Part shown: piece after piece, positions 24,047 through 37,127 of the stretch | How positions within the stretch are numbered: the stretch's first letter is position 1 | Layout: each line of letters begins with the position of its first letter | Assembly: GCF_030936135.1 (NCBI RefSeq) | Contig: NC_082603.1 | Coordinates: 28,548,880-28,612,879 of the forward strand | Source: Gavia stellata | Lineage: Eukaryota; Chordata; Aves; Gaviiformes; Gaviidae | Length of the DNA: 64,000 nucleotides | Direction: 5' to 3' | Made by a program: the position numbers and the translations under genes | The notes under the pieces: model-generated | Database searches by the model: none | Told to the model about the DNA's origin: nothing | The model's input: only the letters and a program-made list of their open reading frames with translations

Positions 24047-24239
24047 GCGGGGAGGGGGGCCGGCGGGAGCGCTGCGCTGACGGACGGCGCCCGGGGAAAG
24101 CCCGGCAACCAGGGGAGCCTGGCCGGGCCCGGGACGGGGCGGGGGGCGCAGAGTGTCTGCCCCCGTCGTCGCCCAGGCCGGCGGCCTCCCCGGTGCTCGC
24201 GGGTGGGGCGGCCGTGCGTGAGGGGAGCCGGCGCTGCGT

Positions 24240-24779
24240 GAGGGGCGGGAACGGCCGTGCGTGAGGAGAGCCCCGCGGGCCGCCTGCCCCTCAGTGCCCC
24301 TCGCTGCTGGCGTTTACAAGCACTGCTTACCCAGGGAAGGAAGGGCTTGTTATCTTCTCCCTGGTGACTGTCTCTACCTCGGCAATTACAGTAACAGCGC
24401 CCCGGAGGAGGGGGGCAGTAGCCGGGTACCTGAGCCCCCACCCAGGCCTCGCTCCCCGCCCGCGGGGAGTCGGGTCTGGCCCTGTGGTAGTCACAGGGCT
24501 CCGAGCAGAAGAGGCTTGTTATGGAGGTGCATGTCCCCCTCCACCCAGAGCAGGGAGCAATTACAGCCTTGCAACCCGGAGGGGAGCAGAGGGGCCTGAC
24601 GGCCTGTTTGGGTTAGTGGACTCGGTCGCCCCGGTGGGGAAAGCAGTGTATCCCTCTTGCTCTGTTTTCCAGCCTAATGCACTGAGGTGGAGCACAGGCA
24701 TTACGAGGAGGCACCCTTTGGGCAGAGGTGGCAAATTCATGTCTGTGTGACTACTCCACCCTGCCCCAAAACTCAGCAG
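24240..24779 (+). other. Candidate divergent non-coding first exon (start unknown)
   Basis: On the plus strand, opposite to AGBL4, the flank of the CpG island ends in a full-consensus splice donor, CAGCAG/GTGAGTCTG, with the exon boundary at 24779. A second strong donor, TAGCAG/GTGAGC, follows at 24907. Divergent non-coding transcripts are common at CpG-island promoters. A 128-codon frame (24364-24750) lies in this stretch but has a low-complexity, GC-driven composition and no recognisable domain. The 5' end is a guess and no downstream exon is established. Confidence 0.3.
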
Positions 24780-25100
24780 GTGAGTCTGATGCTGTGGCAG
24801 ATGTGTCAACTTTTTTTTTTTTTTTTAATTTCTTAAGGCAGCCCAGTGGGGAGCTTCATTATGTGTGTGAGTGTTGCCCGTCTGTCTCCTTCTCCCAGTC
24901 CTAGCAGGTGAGCCTGACCATATGGCAAATACAGTGATGCTTCCTGGGGACGGGAGAGTTTCTGTGTGCGTGTGTTCGCAGGCCCACTGGGTAACACTCA
25001 CCATGTGGCAAATACAGCAATGAAGTCTTTGGTGCAAAGGGGCTAATTACGTGTGTGTTTCCCAAGAGACCCAGCAGGTTGGGTCTGATCATGCGTGTCT
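24775..25100 (+). repeat. Degenerate tandem repeat, about four units
   Basis: Related words recur at about 80-130 bp spacing. AGCAGGTGAGTCTGATGCTG lies at 24775, then GCAGGTGAGCCTGACCATAT with GGCAAATACAGTGATG at 24904, then ACTCACCATGTGGCAAATAC with AGCAATG at about 25000, then AGCAGGTTGGGTCTGATCAT at 25074. The units are diverged and unequal in length. Two of them carry the strong GTGAGT/GTGAGC donors described for the adjacent candidate exon. A 16-base T run (24811-24826) interrupts the first unit. Confidence 0.6.
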
Positions 25101-28100
25101 CACTAACACAAGACTGAGATGGAAGCTGCATTGTACATCCTCAACGCAGACAAACTCCAAGCTCTCAGAAGCGAGGCTAGCCATGGGACAAGCACGGTGT
25201 TACGAGCACAAGCATCTAGGCCTAGAATGATGTATATATGCAGACATGGGGGTCAATGCACCCCAAACTGGGTGGCTGTTAAAACTGTGAAACAGGGGGT
25301 ATGCATGCAATGCTAAGCAATGGAAACAGGCAGGACTGTGTTTATGGCTGTGTACACACTTAAGTGTTTGCTTCCTTATAGCTAGTAAATTAATGTAACC
25401 ACTTGTAGTCACCAATGACTAGTCAGTGAAAACACTCCAAGTTTAAAAATCAAGGCAGGTAAAATTGTATCTTTCTCCATCTAAAGTTCTGTTCTTTAAA
25501 CATCACTTTACCTCTTTGTCTTCCTATCTGGTATGTGCCTTTTCTGCTCCAGTTCAACTCCTCTTAACAAGACTCATGTGAATAACACCTGCCGGTTCTA
25601 CACACTTAGATTTTTCTGTAGGGTCAGTTGCTTCCTTTCTCCCTGGCTTTTGCGGCCTTGTTCGTTCTTCTTGCAGTTCATAGTTCTCTGGTTATTTTTG
25701 CAGCATCTATTTTTGTGGTTTCTCTTGCTTTGCTGTTTTCTTTCTTTTTCAGTGGCACTTAGGCCTCCTTCCTTCAGCTACATCTCTTCACTCTCAGTAT
25801 CTTACTTTAGTATTATATAAGCTAATTTAATATTACTTCAGCCACATTCCTGTGCCAGTGACTTGATGAAATACCTGTGTAAAGTGGTGTACCAAGGGGG
25901 CTTTGTGATGGGGTTAGAAGACACATCCTTGCACAGAAGACTATTGGAGTGTGGATACTGTTCTTTGCTCAGCAAGGGCCATCTAGATCCAAGGTCTGGA
26001 AAACATTTTCTAGACTTTTCCCTCTGCAGTCTTCATAAACTATAGGTGGTCACTAGCATACTACAAAGGCTGATTTGTCTCGCTGCTGACCATGAACTAC
26101 AGTAAGTACACACACACCCCCACACATCCTCTCCCTTACACTCTTTCTCCCGCATGTACTCTGATATTTTTCTTCTGTCCATTCAGACCTCATGGCTGAT
26201 TATTTATATTAAATGTTCCTGCACATCCATTGAGAGAGATCATCAGCACCAATTCAGGCTTAACATAGCCAAAAACATTCTCTCCTGGAATCTCTCCATG
26301 TATGTGCATTACAGTACCTCCTACCTGTCTGTCTGTCACAAAAACCTAACCTGATTGTTTCTTTTTCTCTTTACTTGTCTAGTCTGTTATCAAGTCTGGC
26401 TTTCTCAATGAAAATGTGACCATATCTGCATCAGTAGCTAGGACACTTTATTGCTTCTGGTCGTCTGTTATCCTGCTACTACCCCTTTCTTTTAGGTTCC
26501 CTGATAGCCATGTCCCATCCCAGCCCTCCTTCAAATAATTTCTCATATTACTTGCCTCTTCATTCCTTTATCTAAACTTTCCAACTTTCCTTTTTCTTTT
26601 CTTTTCTTTTTTAGGTCTTAAACAGTTCTGTCCAAGTCTGCAGCTCTAGTCTGGTTTCTCAGCATGTCCCCACATCCCCTTATTCCCTTTGTTCTACTTG
26701 CTATTCCAGCTTTAGTGTCCCCTCATCCATATTTCATTCCTAACTATTAATACTCATATAGCATTTTTCATCTGTAAATTTCTAAGAATTAAGTGCCTGT
26801 GGAGAAACCTTCTATATCAGTTCTTCAGATGACCTCTTTATTCACATTTTCTGAGAGACTCACTTCTACGGTGACCACAAATACTAATCCAAAGGCCTTT
26901 CGCATCTAACTGCTGTTCTATTAACTCAAATACCTGCAAGAAGGTCTACTGAAATCCAAGACATCTGGGGGAAAGCACTTTTTCCAGTCAAATTAGCTCT
27001 TCTGAGTTAACACACTTGAAAAACCTAGAAATGCCACACTCATTTTTTTTAGTCTGAGTTTAATGCTATGTTACAGTCACCTCACCAAGCTGAAATGGTG
27101 TTAAATATAGATGACATGCAGTCTTTCCAAAAACGGTAAAATAATTTGACAAGAGACAACTGGAAAGTTCATATAGAAAGTTCTTTTGAAAATAGAAAGA
27201 TAACTGAATGGTGTAACTTGAAGAGTAAGAGCTGAAGAACGAGGGAAATAGTATTCAGGAGAAGCAGTTGCTCGTTTTTATTTATGCAATTTTAGAGCAC
27301 CTGAAATTATGTTAAGGTGCTCATTAGTACAAAGATGTCTTTGGTCCCTGCCCTTCCAAAGCTAATAATCTAATTTTGGACATTACAAAACAACAAAGAA
27401 TAACAGAACATGGTTGCAAACACTGCTGCCCTGGTTATCTTCATAATCATTCTTTCAGCCATATTCCTTATTTCAGGTTATCCCCCACTTCAGCATCTTA
27501 GCAAGCAAAAGCTACTTCACTTTTGTGGCTCTTTACAGCTTATTCCCACCCTATCATCTTTTAATATCCTACAGAGAAATCAACGTCTTCCTCCCACACG
27601 TTTCATTCAGTAATAACTCTCTACTTGTTACATTTTCAAACCAGCACCTTCATGCTTTCCCTTGCTGCTGCTTCTCACTCCCACTCACCTAATTTTCCTC
27701 CTTCAAATCCCTCCCTAAAAATCTCCTATGCTGTGATGTCTACTGAAGGAATGATAATGAATAGTCAGCTGTGTGCCAAGATTACTGTCTATCATGGTGA
27801 CTAGTGTTGTCTTATTCTGATCTGTCTCTTGCATTCACTTCTTGTGTTAGGACTGAAAGTGACTTGAAGCAGGCCCCCTCTTCTTGCTGTGTTAGTTCTG
27901 GGTTCTGGAGTGGACTCTTAAAATCCATTATATAAACAAACAAAAATAAATGGAAGCAGTGGAAATAAAAATGGAAATGCTGGCCAAAACCAGGAAGATT
28001 AGGGAATAATTCAGTTATGATTCATCAGCTTAGGTGAATTTACATAAAAAGTAATGTGACTGACAACTCCCTTCATTACAAATTTGAGAAAGAAATTATT

Positions 28101-28749
28101 TTTCTGTAGACAGATTTGTGCCATTTTTCTATATTTATAATCTATAAGGACTTGAGGCGTATGTTTTACTTTTTTATCTGTGCTTGTATTTGAAATGTTA
28201 CATATTCCATTTTTTGTTTGTTTATCTTTTGTCTGCAGCCCACAAAACTGTGTGGTGACTAAAGAACATGAGAAAGCATAACACAGCAAAGACTGAAAGG
28301 AAAGAAGATTTCTGATCACTTTTTTTTAACATAATTCAAATATGTTGAAGATAGAATGATTTGCATTACACATTCAATACTTTCGATTCAACTAGAGGTG
28401 GCTGCTGTCAATACATATCTGTTGAACCCCAAAGATCTTCCAAGAAAATCAATAAAAATCCAATTTTACAATCCTGATATTTTCAGAGTGTTTAAAAAAT
28501 TGGCAAAAACCACCCTTTTTTATACATTACAAAAAAGCCAGTAAGGTGCATTATTGATTTTTCACAAACCGTTTTTAAGTGACTGTTAGGGCTGGGTAAG
28601 AATGAGCAGATAGAGTATTAACACGAGTTTTGCATGCGTTTCACACACCACATATATGGTATGGTTCTTCAAGGTGGGGATTTAAAAATCCAGGTGTAAT
28701 TGTGTAGAAATCATATAATTACTTTTTTTGTATCACTTTCACTGCGTAG
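25101..28749. other. Intergenic DNA with pyrimidine-rich tract
   Basis: No recognisable gene. Between about 25480 and 26740 the plus strand is persistently rich in C and T, with many TTTCTTTTC and CTCTTTC words, including a (TTTTC)n run at 26590-26612. This gives many acceptor-like sequences but no supported exon. The rest is AT-rich. Confidence 0.6.
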
Positions 28750-28868
28750 AATGAAGTAGTGCATGCATTCAAGTATAGGTTCTATCGGTACTTCGACTAC
28801 TGTCAGAGAAAAGGCCGTGACAATGTTTCTACTACAAACAGGCCATCGATGTTGGCGGTGCATGCAGA
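28750..28868 (+). other. Candidate exon, CpG-bearing, unknown function
   Basis: A 119-nt block sits between a good acceptor (T-rich tract ending TTTCACTGCGTAG) and a donor GTAAGTAC. The plus-strand frame starting at its first base is open throughout (NEVVHAFKYRFYRYFDYCQR..., then STTNRPSMLAVHA). The block holds at least five CpGs in AT-rich surroundings, which is unusual for neutral bird intergenic DNA. I do not recognise the peptide. One minus-strand frame is also open for 50 codons across the same block, so it could instead be a remnant of an old transposon. An open frame of this length is not significant by itself. Confidence 0.25.
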
Positions 28869-31800
28869 GTAAGTACAATCCAAATTAAAAATAAATAAAA
28901 AATGAAAAAAAAAGTCTGGTCAGAGTTTTTAGCCAGGATGTTATGGTCTGGTGGATTCATACAGAAAATTAAATCTGATAAAGAAAAAAAGAGAGCCAAA
29001 ATGAAAAACCAAAGCCTAGACTGAGGTAGCAAAATTGAAGTGAATTTTAAAACATGTATACATAGTGGAGAAATGCTATAAACTTATTATTGTAACCTTG
29101 ATCCACTCTTTCTCTTCTTCCAGCATTTATCGCGCTCATTAGTCATGTAGTATCTAAAAGCAGATTGTAAATTTCTTGTGTCAGGACAGTATCTTTAACA
29201 TATTCTGAACATGCCCAGTATAACTTTAGACATTCTATACAAAAATAATATTACCTCTTGGGGTTTTCTGTATTATTTCTAAGCATAGGGAAAATTAAAA
29301 TGCAGCAAGACTGGAAAGGTCAGACTGTGTCTCCCCTCATTCTGTGCATGACTTCAGAAATAATCAAAAAGTTACGCTGAGATAACTGATATGAAACCTG
29401 AGACACCGTGATCACAAAACTTGGATCAATTTGTGCCCATGCAGGCGAAGCATCATCTCATTTCGCTCCTCAAAATATTTTTTTTAATTTTCCATTTTAT
29501 GGATATTTTGAACTGTTTGTTCCTAATGATTATCCTCATGGATGTGCATCAATATTGTGTAATTACACAGAGAAAGTGTCAACCTGAAGGAACCAATCTG
29601 TGAATTACAACCACACTGAGTACGGAAAGCGCGCAATTTATGACTCCAGGATTTTGAACACAACCCTGCTTTTCCACTCTTCCACAAGCACTTTTTGAGC
29701 TTGTAAAAGCAGGGGACCACCAAGGTGCAGCGCTTTCTCAGACACACATCCGTCTTCTGTCACTATTCCTCTAGGCAGGGCAGAGCTTTGGTGAGGGCTT
29801 GGCTGCCAGTGTGCACTTATGACCTGCATTTGACTAGGAAAGGAAAGAAAGGTCAGCGCCAGCCACCTGGGTGCAGAATGGAAAAAGAAATGTTACCCAA
29901 GGACAGGAGCAAATGCTTACTATTACAAAACTGATATTTTTAAATTATTTTCAGGAAATAAAAAAACCTTCATTTTCAAGTTCCCATCAGAAAGGTACAC
30001 ACGTACGTGTACCCGATAAAAGTGCACTTTATCTGGGAAAGATGAAGGGCTAAGTCAGTTCTCCTGGGATTTGAACATGTGGATCAAGACAGTTCAGGAA
30101 TTTCAAAGCTGAAGTGTAACGCTAAGTGAGAATAACTGTTCTGTGCCATTCGGAGGCAGGTAGAAGGGGCCCAAAGCACTCTTCTACACTGGAACCCTGC
30201 AGTTCCCTGGAAGCTCTCAGTAGCGAACGCACTTTCAAGTAGTTTCTAATGGTGTAGCTGCTAAATAAGCTGTTACTTTGTGGATGTTTCCAAGGGGTCT
30301 ACATGATCCTGATGCACTCCTGGTGGCAGTGATTACACCACCTGTGCTCAGAAATTAAAATACATGCTTGTGTGATGTTTTCATATATTTACCGAAAATT
30401 ATTTAATACCCAAGTATTACTTTTTCATTAGTATTTCTGTATTATTATGGACATTTTCCAGTCTCTGTCCTGTATTTATACAGGCAGACATTTTTTATGC
30501 ATTTCATTTTAATAGTCTATAAACTCTACAATTCTCCTATATCTTTTAATCCTTTTTAGAGTCTGCTCTGTTAAAATTCTTTCAATGTGGCTAGTGAACA
30601 TCTGGAAAGATGACAGCGGTAGAACCACAACTTAATTTGGGATGAACTGAACAATTGTTTGCTGCCTTGAAATGGATTACTGGGCCCCCAGCTGAAATTT
30701 AATTCTTTAGAGGAAAGGAGAGTTCATAATGGATTTAGGAACCATGTTAAGTTCCACACTTTTTAAATAAATTCATGATTTGTTTTTAGTTATGATTTCT
30801 TAAGGTTCCAGTGGCACAGAAAAAGGAGCAGCAAAATCACTGAGAGACAATCACTATACGTAGCAGCTGGGAGCGAGGAGGTAAACTGAAATTGCAGGAA
30901 TTTACTTTAGACTGCAATAAGCTTATATTAGCTAACACATGGCAACTAATACACGATAAAATCCCAGTGCAGAAAGGCCATTTTTAGTTTTCACATTTGT
31001 TAGCAGATCATGGTAAACAGTTGGCTCACCCTAATATGCCCTTGTCTTCCCTAAGATTTTTTTCACATGCTAAGTGGCAAGGAACCATCTTTTTATCCTA
31101 TCTTATACAAGGCCTATGAGTGCTCAGATAGGAATGAAACAGATCTATGCCAATGTAAGCCACGTGGACTAACAATGATCTTTTTTTTTCCTTTTAAAAG
31201 AATCCAGGGAATGAATTCAAAGGCTGCAGGTAGATTGCCTTTGGTAGCTAAGTTCACGTGTGGGCTTGAGTTCAATGCACTAGATGGCTTGAGACTGTCA
31301 GCCATCAAGGTCCCAGTTCACCTTACGCCTTTTGTTTTTGCACTGTACTTGTGCAGCAACACTGTTGGCTTGCCAGTTATTCCACAAACCATGCAGTGCC
31401 ACCAAAAGAAGTCCTTGTGGTGCAAAATATTATCAACATCGGCCTTTAATAATAGCCGATTAATGAAAACTCAAGCCCATAGCAGCACTCCAGACAGCTT
31501 AGAAAAGGGGTAATAGCAAGTCAGAGTCACTCTTTGTGGAATCCAGGGTATAGAGTAAAGCAAAATATGGGTCCTACCAAGGCCAACCACCTTCCCTCAA
31601 GAGTACAGGAAATAGCGTTGCTTAGTGAATCTAGACCTAAATACTATCTGCTACGGCAAAATAATGTGAACTCAAGTGAAAAAGGTCACTATGCCTCTAA
31701 GGACAACGTTGTAACTGATGATGGTTAGCAAAATGATCAGGGATTAGTGTCGCCCATGCGAACTCCAGCCTGATCATCTTGAGACAGGCAGAGAGCTGGC

Positions 31801-34800
31801 TTTAGTGTCATTAGAGAACCGTTACACCAAGACCACATTTACAATAATGTTTTAAAATCACTATTTTATGTGTTTCAAGACATAAAACACACATCTTTTC
31901 TTTAATTTCTCTGTATTTTGGCCAAGTAACATCAAATTCTAGGTATTCCTGAACACTGTGATTACCAAAGTTTTTTCCCTCGTTGTAACTAGCAATGCTG
32001 AGAAGTGGATATTCAATAAGACATCATCACACCCAATTATCTGTCCCCAACCTTGAATATAGAGTCTGTAGAAAAAAATTACATCAACTTTTTAAAGTTT
32101 GCATCCATAACATCTTCTTCTGCATTCTAGAGCTTCACAGACCTTCACAGCATGCAAATTTCTACCCCTCCCTGCAAGAGTTAGTGGTCCTATAGGAGAA
32201 AAAAAATCCTTTACATTAAGATCTTAAGGAAATGAACAGGTATATATGAATTTGATCAGAAACTGCAGAAATCATTTAATGTAATTACTACCTAATCCAT
32301 CTTGAAATCAAGGACAATTTCAAAATCAAGACCTTAATAGAACGACTTGAAGTTTGGATGAAGGAAGTACACAGTAAAAAATGTAGTTACATACCATGTT
32401 TATCTTCTAAATGAAGGTATGTGGTGAAGCACAGATGGGCTACTGGATTTCTTAACCCTCTGACCCGTAAGGATTGGCAGTGAGACAGTGTTCCTATTAA
32501 TATATCTCTCACTCCTTCTACTCTTTTACATGGCATTGAAATACTACATTTGGGCACTCATTGACTCACTTAGGATGGCAGCTGCTATACCAGAGAAAGG
32601 GAGCTGCTTTCCTTTTCGTATTTTGAGCACACACAAAAGTGGTGGCAACTTAGGAACCAGCTCTTAGAAATAGCACCTGGAACATAAAAGCTCTTAAAAT
32701 CTTACCTGCCAGAAAGCACTGTTCCATTATACAGGAGAACTGAAGTATACTGAGGGTCTGATTAAGGAGGGGGCACAGCACTGTTTAGGACAGCTAACCC
32801 TGACCATTCCTGAAACTGTGCCAAAATTAGAATGGGAGGCAGAGCTGCTCACAAGCCAGGCACAGTATCTGCAACTGGACAATGTCTATAGAGAAGGGCT
32901 TTCATGTAAATTCCACCTTTGCTTAAAATTCCGTACTGGAAACTGCTGGGTTGGACACTAGGGTGGTAACCCCATCAGCCACCGTAAGTTATACCACCCT
33001 GATGGGGTCATACATGACTGAGCATCACCTGAGAAGCCCACTGTAGAGCCAGGAACTTATTTGGTTTCCCAGGTCTCAAGCTTACCCATCAGCACCTTCC
33101 TCCCATACAGCAAGCACAAACTTTTAAAAGGGAGCAGCTGCAACCAGCCAGTGAACCAGAAAGTGACAGAAATGCTGGTAAAGTGTCCCAGCATAACACT
33201 GCACTCTGAGATCTACACAATAGGCAGGATTTAAAACAAACACAAGAATGGATGCTATTTAATTAGGACCTTCACAGAAGAACATCTGGTATAATTGGTT
33301 AAGGGGAAGGCTTTACTCAGGCAGCATTTACTGAGATATAAACAATGTCCAATTGTAAAAGCTAATTAAACAGCAGGGCTAAGGTAGCAGAGAGTTTTGC
33401 CTGCATGACTAGGATATAAGGTTTATAATCCATGCTGTTATGGGACAACAGCAGCAAGAACAAACAATTGTGTATCCAAAAAGTCAATTATGCCCTTCTT
33501 TTAGTAATAACATGCTCCAGAAGTCAGAGAATACTTTTTCTTTAAGTAACATAGCCAGTTTTCTATAGAGATTGAAGCTTGATTACTGTTCAGCGTTTGT
33601 TAGGAAAAGTGAAAGCAGCAAAACCAGCCTGATGGATATCCCACCCCATTCAGCGGTACATTGTTAGCCCGTCACTGTGAAGCTCTAGGCGCCCTCATGC
33701 CCTGTGCTTTCACAGAGCAAACTCTGATTTTGAGCCATCTGGCCTATAGCAGTTTCCCAGGAACTCGTATCATTGACCATATATTATTTCAAAGTGTCCT
33801 TTTAAAGAAAGGACATAATATCATAGGGTATTTTTATATATATATATATATTTTGTTGAACTAATGGAAATTAAACAGCAGGTACAAACACATCCATGTA
33901 GCCACAAATTCAGTGACAAGTGCATCTTGTAGAGCTTCTTCAGACATTTTGCAATGGATGGCAGCCGGGTTTACCTACCCCCCCCAGATTGCCTCCACAT
34001 TATTCACAGGAAAGCCTCAAGGTTCTGCAGCATCTCTGGCGTTGTTTCGACTTGGCAACACCATTCCTGCCATTACAATCTACTCAAATGCAGCCTCCGC
34101 AACAAAGAAAATTCAGCTTTATTTTCTTCTTGCTTATCTTCTTTGTACTGGTGGAATGACATACCTCTGCAAATTGGAGGGAAAATAAGAGGTTTAGAGG
34201 TCAGGCATATACTACCTCTTCTGTGAAGAGAGAGCGGTATGTTCCGTTGAATGTCACTCTATGCACTGGGATTGAGAAGCACCATTTGCCATACAATATG
34301 AACAACTAATACTAAAGATGTCCCAAGAAGTCGTCTTCCAAACCAATGATGTCCACAAGAGCTTTACTGTCTTTCATGTGAACACTATTAAGACTTTTTT
34401 TTTTTTTAAATACTAAAGTGCATTTGCTGTACTTTCCAACTATGGCCATCCAACAACTTGAATTCTGCGAGAAGGCTGCATATCGAGCAGTGGTATACAA
34501 ATGCACTGAAATCTTAAGCTAGTTAATAACCTTTTAAAGTGCACATAATATTCTCACAAACCAAATATTTGCAGCAATTCAAGTGGAAAAACTAACTTTA
34601 AAAACTTGTAATGTTTTTTAAACTCATAGCCCCTAGCAATACATTATAATGAACAGTAGGCATAAAACTATACTCAAAACCTTAAATGTTTTCACAATTT
34701 TTACTTTTAATAATTTAATTTACTGCATTTCAGATTTGAAAGTAGTAAGGACAATTTCAAACGAAAACTTCAAAAACAAGGTACAACCAAAGACTTTTTC

Positions 34801-37127
34801 AGGATGAAAGAACACATGTAAGGAGGATCAAGACCCTACAGTGAGATCAGCTATTAGCTAATTAAATATGTGACTAAAATTCATCATTTTAAATAGCAGC
34901 CGTATTGATGGTGAGCAATCTGGTAAGCAAACAAATGATAGTGGATTTTTTTTCATGTCTTCAGAGAGAAACATTTATCTTAATAAGATTCACTATGCCA
35001 TAATACACGTGGAATAAGTCAATGTCTACTAATTAAAGGACACTGTCAACCTGATTTTCTAAACAGCTAATTAAAATATGTAGCATCTAATACAGCATTT
35101 CTTGCGAAGTATGCTCTGTTTAAAAAACACATCCCTGTATAAGTTACTTGTTTTTCTATTCCCTTGTGTTTGCTTTTTTAATTGGTTTTTCAACAAAGGA
35201 GGATCTGCTGAACTAAGGTTCTATTTCTGGATCAAGTTCCATTAATGCACACTCCTGTACTTACGCAGAAGCCCAATGATTTGTAGGTTTAAAAGGCTCT
35301 GCACGAAAACAATGACACTAATCCTAAGGGTTTGCTCTTGTTGCTTTCTCAAGGACAAGAAGATTTTCTCTCTCTGTTTTTGGGGAGATTTTAGATAAAC
35401 TAGGTGTTACTTGAAACTGTAAAATTTTCAAAAAGAAATGTGATTTTCAAATAGGTGAGGAATCTTTAACCTTCCATTTTATAGATCACATTAGTTTCTC
35501 AGAATAAGCAGGATTCTCTATTTCTTATTCTAATTCTGTATGTAGCTTTTTCAAGAGAAAGAAGTTGTTGTAGATCTGTCAGCAAGGCTCTGGGAGTAGG
35601 AGGATGTTTGGATTTCCGGCATATTGCAATGCAGTTCTTGGCCACCAGCAAAGCTATGTGTGTGAATCTCATTTTATATCCGTTGTTTGCAATACCACAT
35701 ATTTTAAGAGACATTTGAAATAGTCTCTGTACTCCTAATCATTCCCTAGAAGAAGCTCAGAAAGCAAAATACATACATACCTTTACGTAACTCACGTCAT
35801 GAGAGACTGTGGATGAAGTGATGCTGTCATAGAAATAAAATAAAATAAAATCTGTTGTATCTTGAACAATTTAAGTCTGTATTCAAAGTTCTTAGCTCAA
35901 ATCAGCCTATTGTTTGCTATGTCATTTTTTTTACTTTCCAGATTCAGATTTAACAATATTTTCTATGACATATTTTTTGTATTAAAACGTTATTAGTCAG
36001 CTAATCTTATTAGTCAATTTTTAATCTTTTTTAAAATGTGTATTTTTGCAGTGCAGAAATCTGATACAGTAAATTACGAACTCTATGACTGTGCTCGTCT
36101 TCAATTCATTTTTGCATTATTTTTTCCTATACAGATCACCTGAGTCACCACTCCCACCATTTCCCCTTCTTTTCTATCTTCGACCAATACATAGAAAACA
36201 TCATTTTTCCAGCCAAGGCATATGGAACACCCTTCAGAATGCATCAGAGCAGACCCTTCATCAGCTGGAGGAATCGTTGTGTTAACAATATGAGGTCCTT
36301 CCTGCCCTGGGCAGCATAGAACAAGCTTGGGATTGCCAAACATTTCATCTCCTCCAGCAAAGAGATGATTTTAGCATTATAAACACACCTTTTCCTTTCA
36401 CGTACCCGTGCCCTTTTGTAGGCAAGTGCCCAGCTCCTTCCAAATTACAAGGAAAGTTCAGTGACTGAGCAGAGGCTTTGACAATCTCTACACAGGACAA
36501 CGACTTGAAATCAATCCTCTCCATTGTAAATAGTTCCAGAATAAAAAAATAACTGAGACTTGTGTTGACAATGACTTGGGAGGGCAAAATACTTTTTACT
36601 TTTCTATAACTGTCTGCATTCTGCAGTGTTAACAGGAGTTAAAACTTGGTTTAGTCATTAAAGTAATCAGGTATGAATCAAAGAAACCTCAGGAGATGCT
36701 GTTGTTGAGAAAGCAGGTATTACTTTCACACAAACAAGCATTTTTCTCATCTTAACTTCATCTTAATGGGTATACATCTTTAATAAACACAACCATTATT
36801 TTGAATTGTACCAAGAAATTTCCATTTTTAATATTGCTCAAACAAAAAATACTAAAATGCTAAAAGCATTTTGTTTCTTTATACGCACATCTAGCATGTT
36901 CACTGCCATAATGCAATATTGTAAATGCCAAAAAAGTGAAGCAGTGATCTATAATTGTAAAATGGCAGTGATTTCCAAGCTGTCACTGCTCTTGGAAAAT
37001 TTCCCCAGTTGCATGTGGAGATCAATAACTGTTTACAGACTTTTTAGTCCCGATTTATAGGGAGCGTATAACTATGGACTATGTCAAATCTCTTAACTGT
37101 GAAGTGAAAGACTGATTTCACACTTAA
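28869..37127. other. Intergenic DNA, no recognisable gene
   Basis: AT-rich DNA without identified exons or RNA genes. The longest frame is 148 codons (31067-31513, plus strand) and has no recognisable domain. Around 36100-36350 all plus frames and one minus frame (36343-36101, 80 codons) are partly open next to a strong plus-strand acceptor (TTTTTTCCTATACAG at 36121-36135), but nothing is identifiable. A short (TA)n run lies at 33835-33850 and an (AAATA)n run at 35833-35850. Confidence 0.6.

Larger units (their letters stand above)
23160..24620. promoter_or_regulatory. CpG island, AGBL4 promoter
   Basis: An abrupt rise in G+C with dense CpG dinucleotides, strongest at 23880-24260, in otherwise AT-rich DNA. 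It contains AGBL4 exon 1 and, immediately upstream on the minus strand, an X-box and YY1-type motifs. Downstream of the start (23400-23890) the sense (minus) strand is strongly purine- and G-rich, the skew usual just inside CpG-island genes. No TATA box was seen. The long open frames on both strands here (up to 330 codons at 24441-23449) are a product of stop-poor GC-rich sequence. Exon 1 reads in that 330-codon frame, but coding ends at its splice donor. Confidence 0.93.

Noticed and set aside
24039..24080. Ideal-Kozak ATG on the plus strand (MAARGGGPAGALR)
   Set aside because: Stops after 13 codons and no splice donor occurs before the stop. The palindrome GCCGCCATGGCGGC explains the Kozak match.
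23449..24441. 330-codon open frame on the minus strand over the first CpG island
   Set aside because: GC-rich, stop-poor sequence with low-complexity Pro/Arg/Gly/Ala content. Only the 31 bases at 23892-23922 are supported as AGBL4 coding; the rest is leader, promoter or intron.
31067..31513. 148-codon plus-strand frame
   Set aside because: No recognisable domain, no promoter, and the apparent intron-like tract inside it (T-rich then AAAAG at 31199) argues against a continuous exon. Kept as unknown intergenic sequence.
36101..36587. Two overlapping minus-strand frames and a plus-strand acceptor resembling exons
   Set aside because: All three plus frames and the minus frame are partly open, none gives a known protein, and donors are weak. 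Not enough to call an exon.
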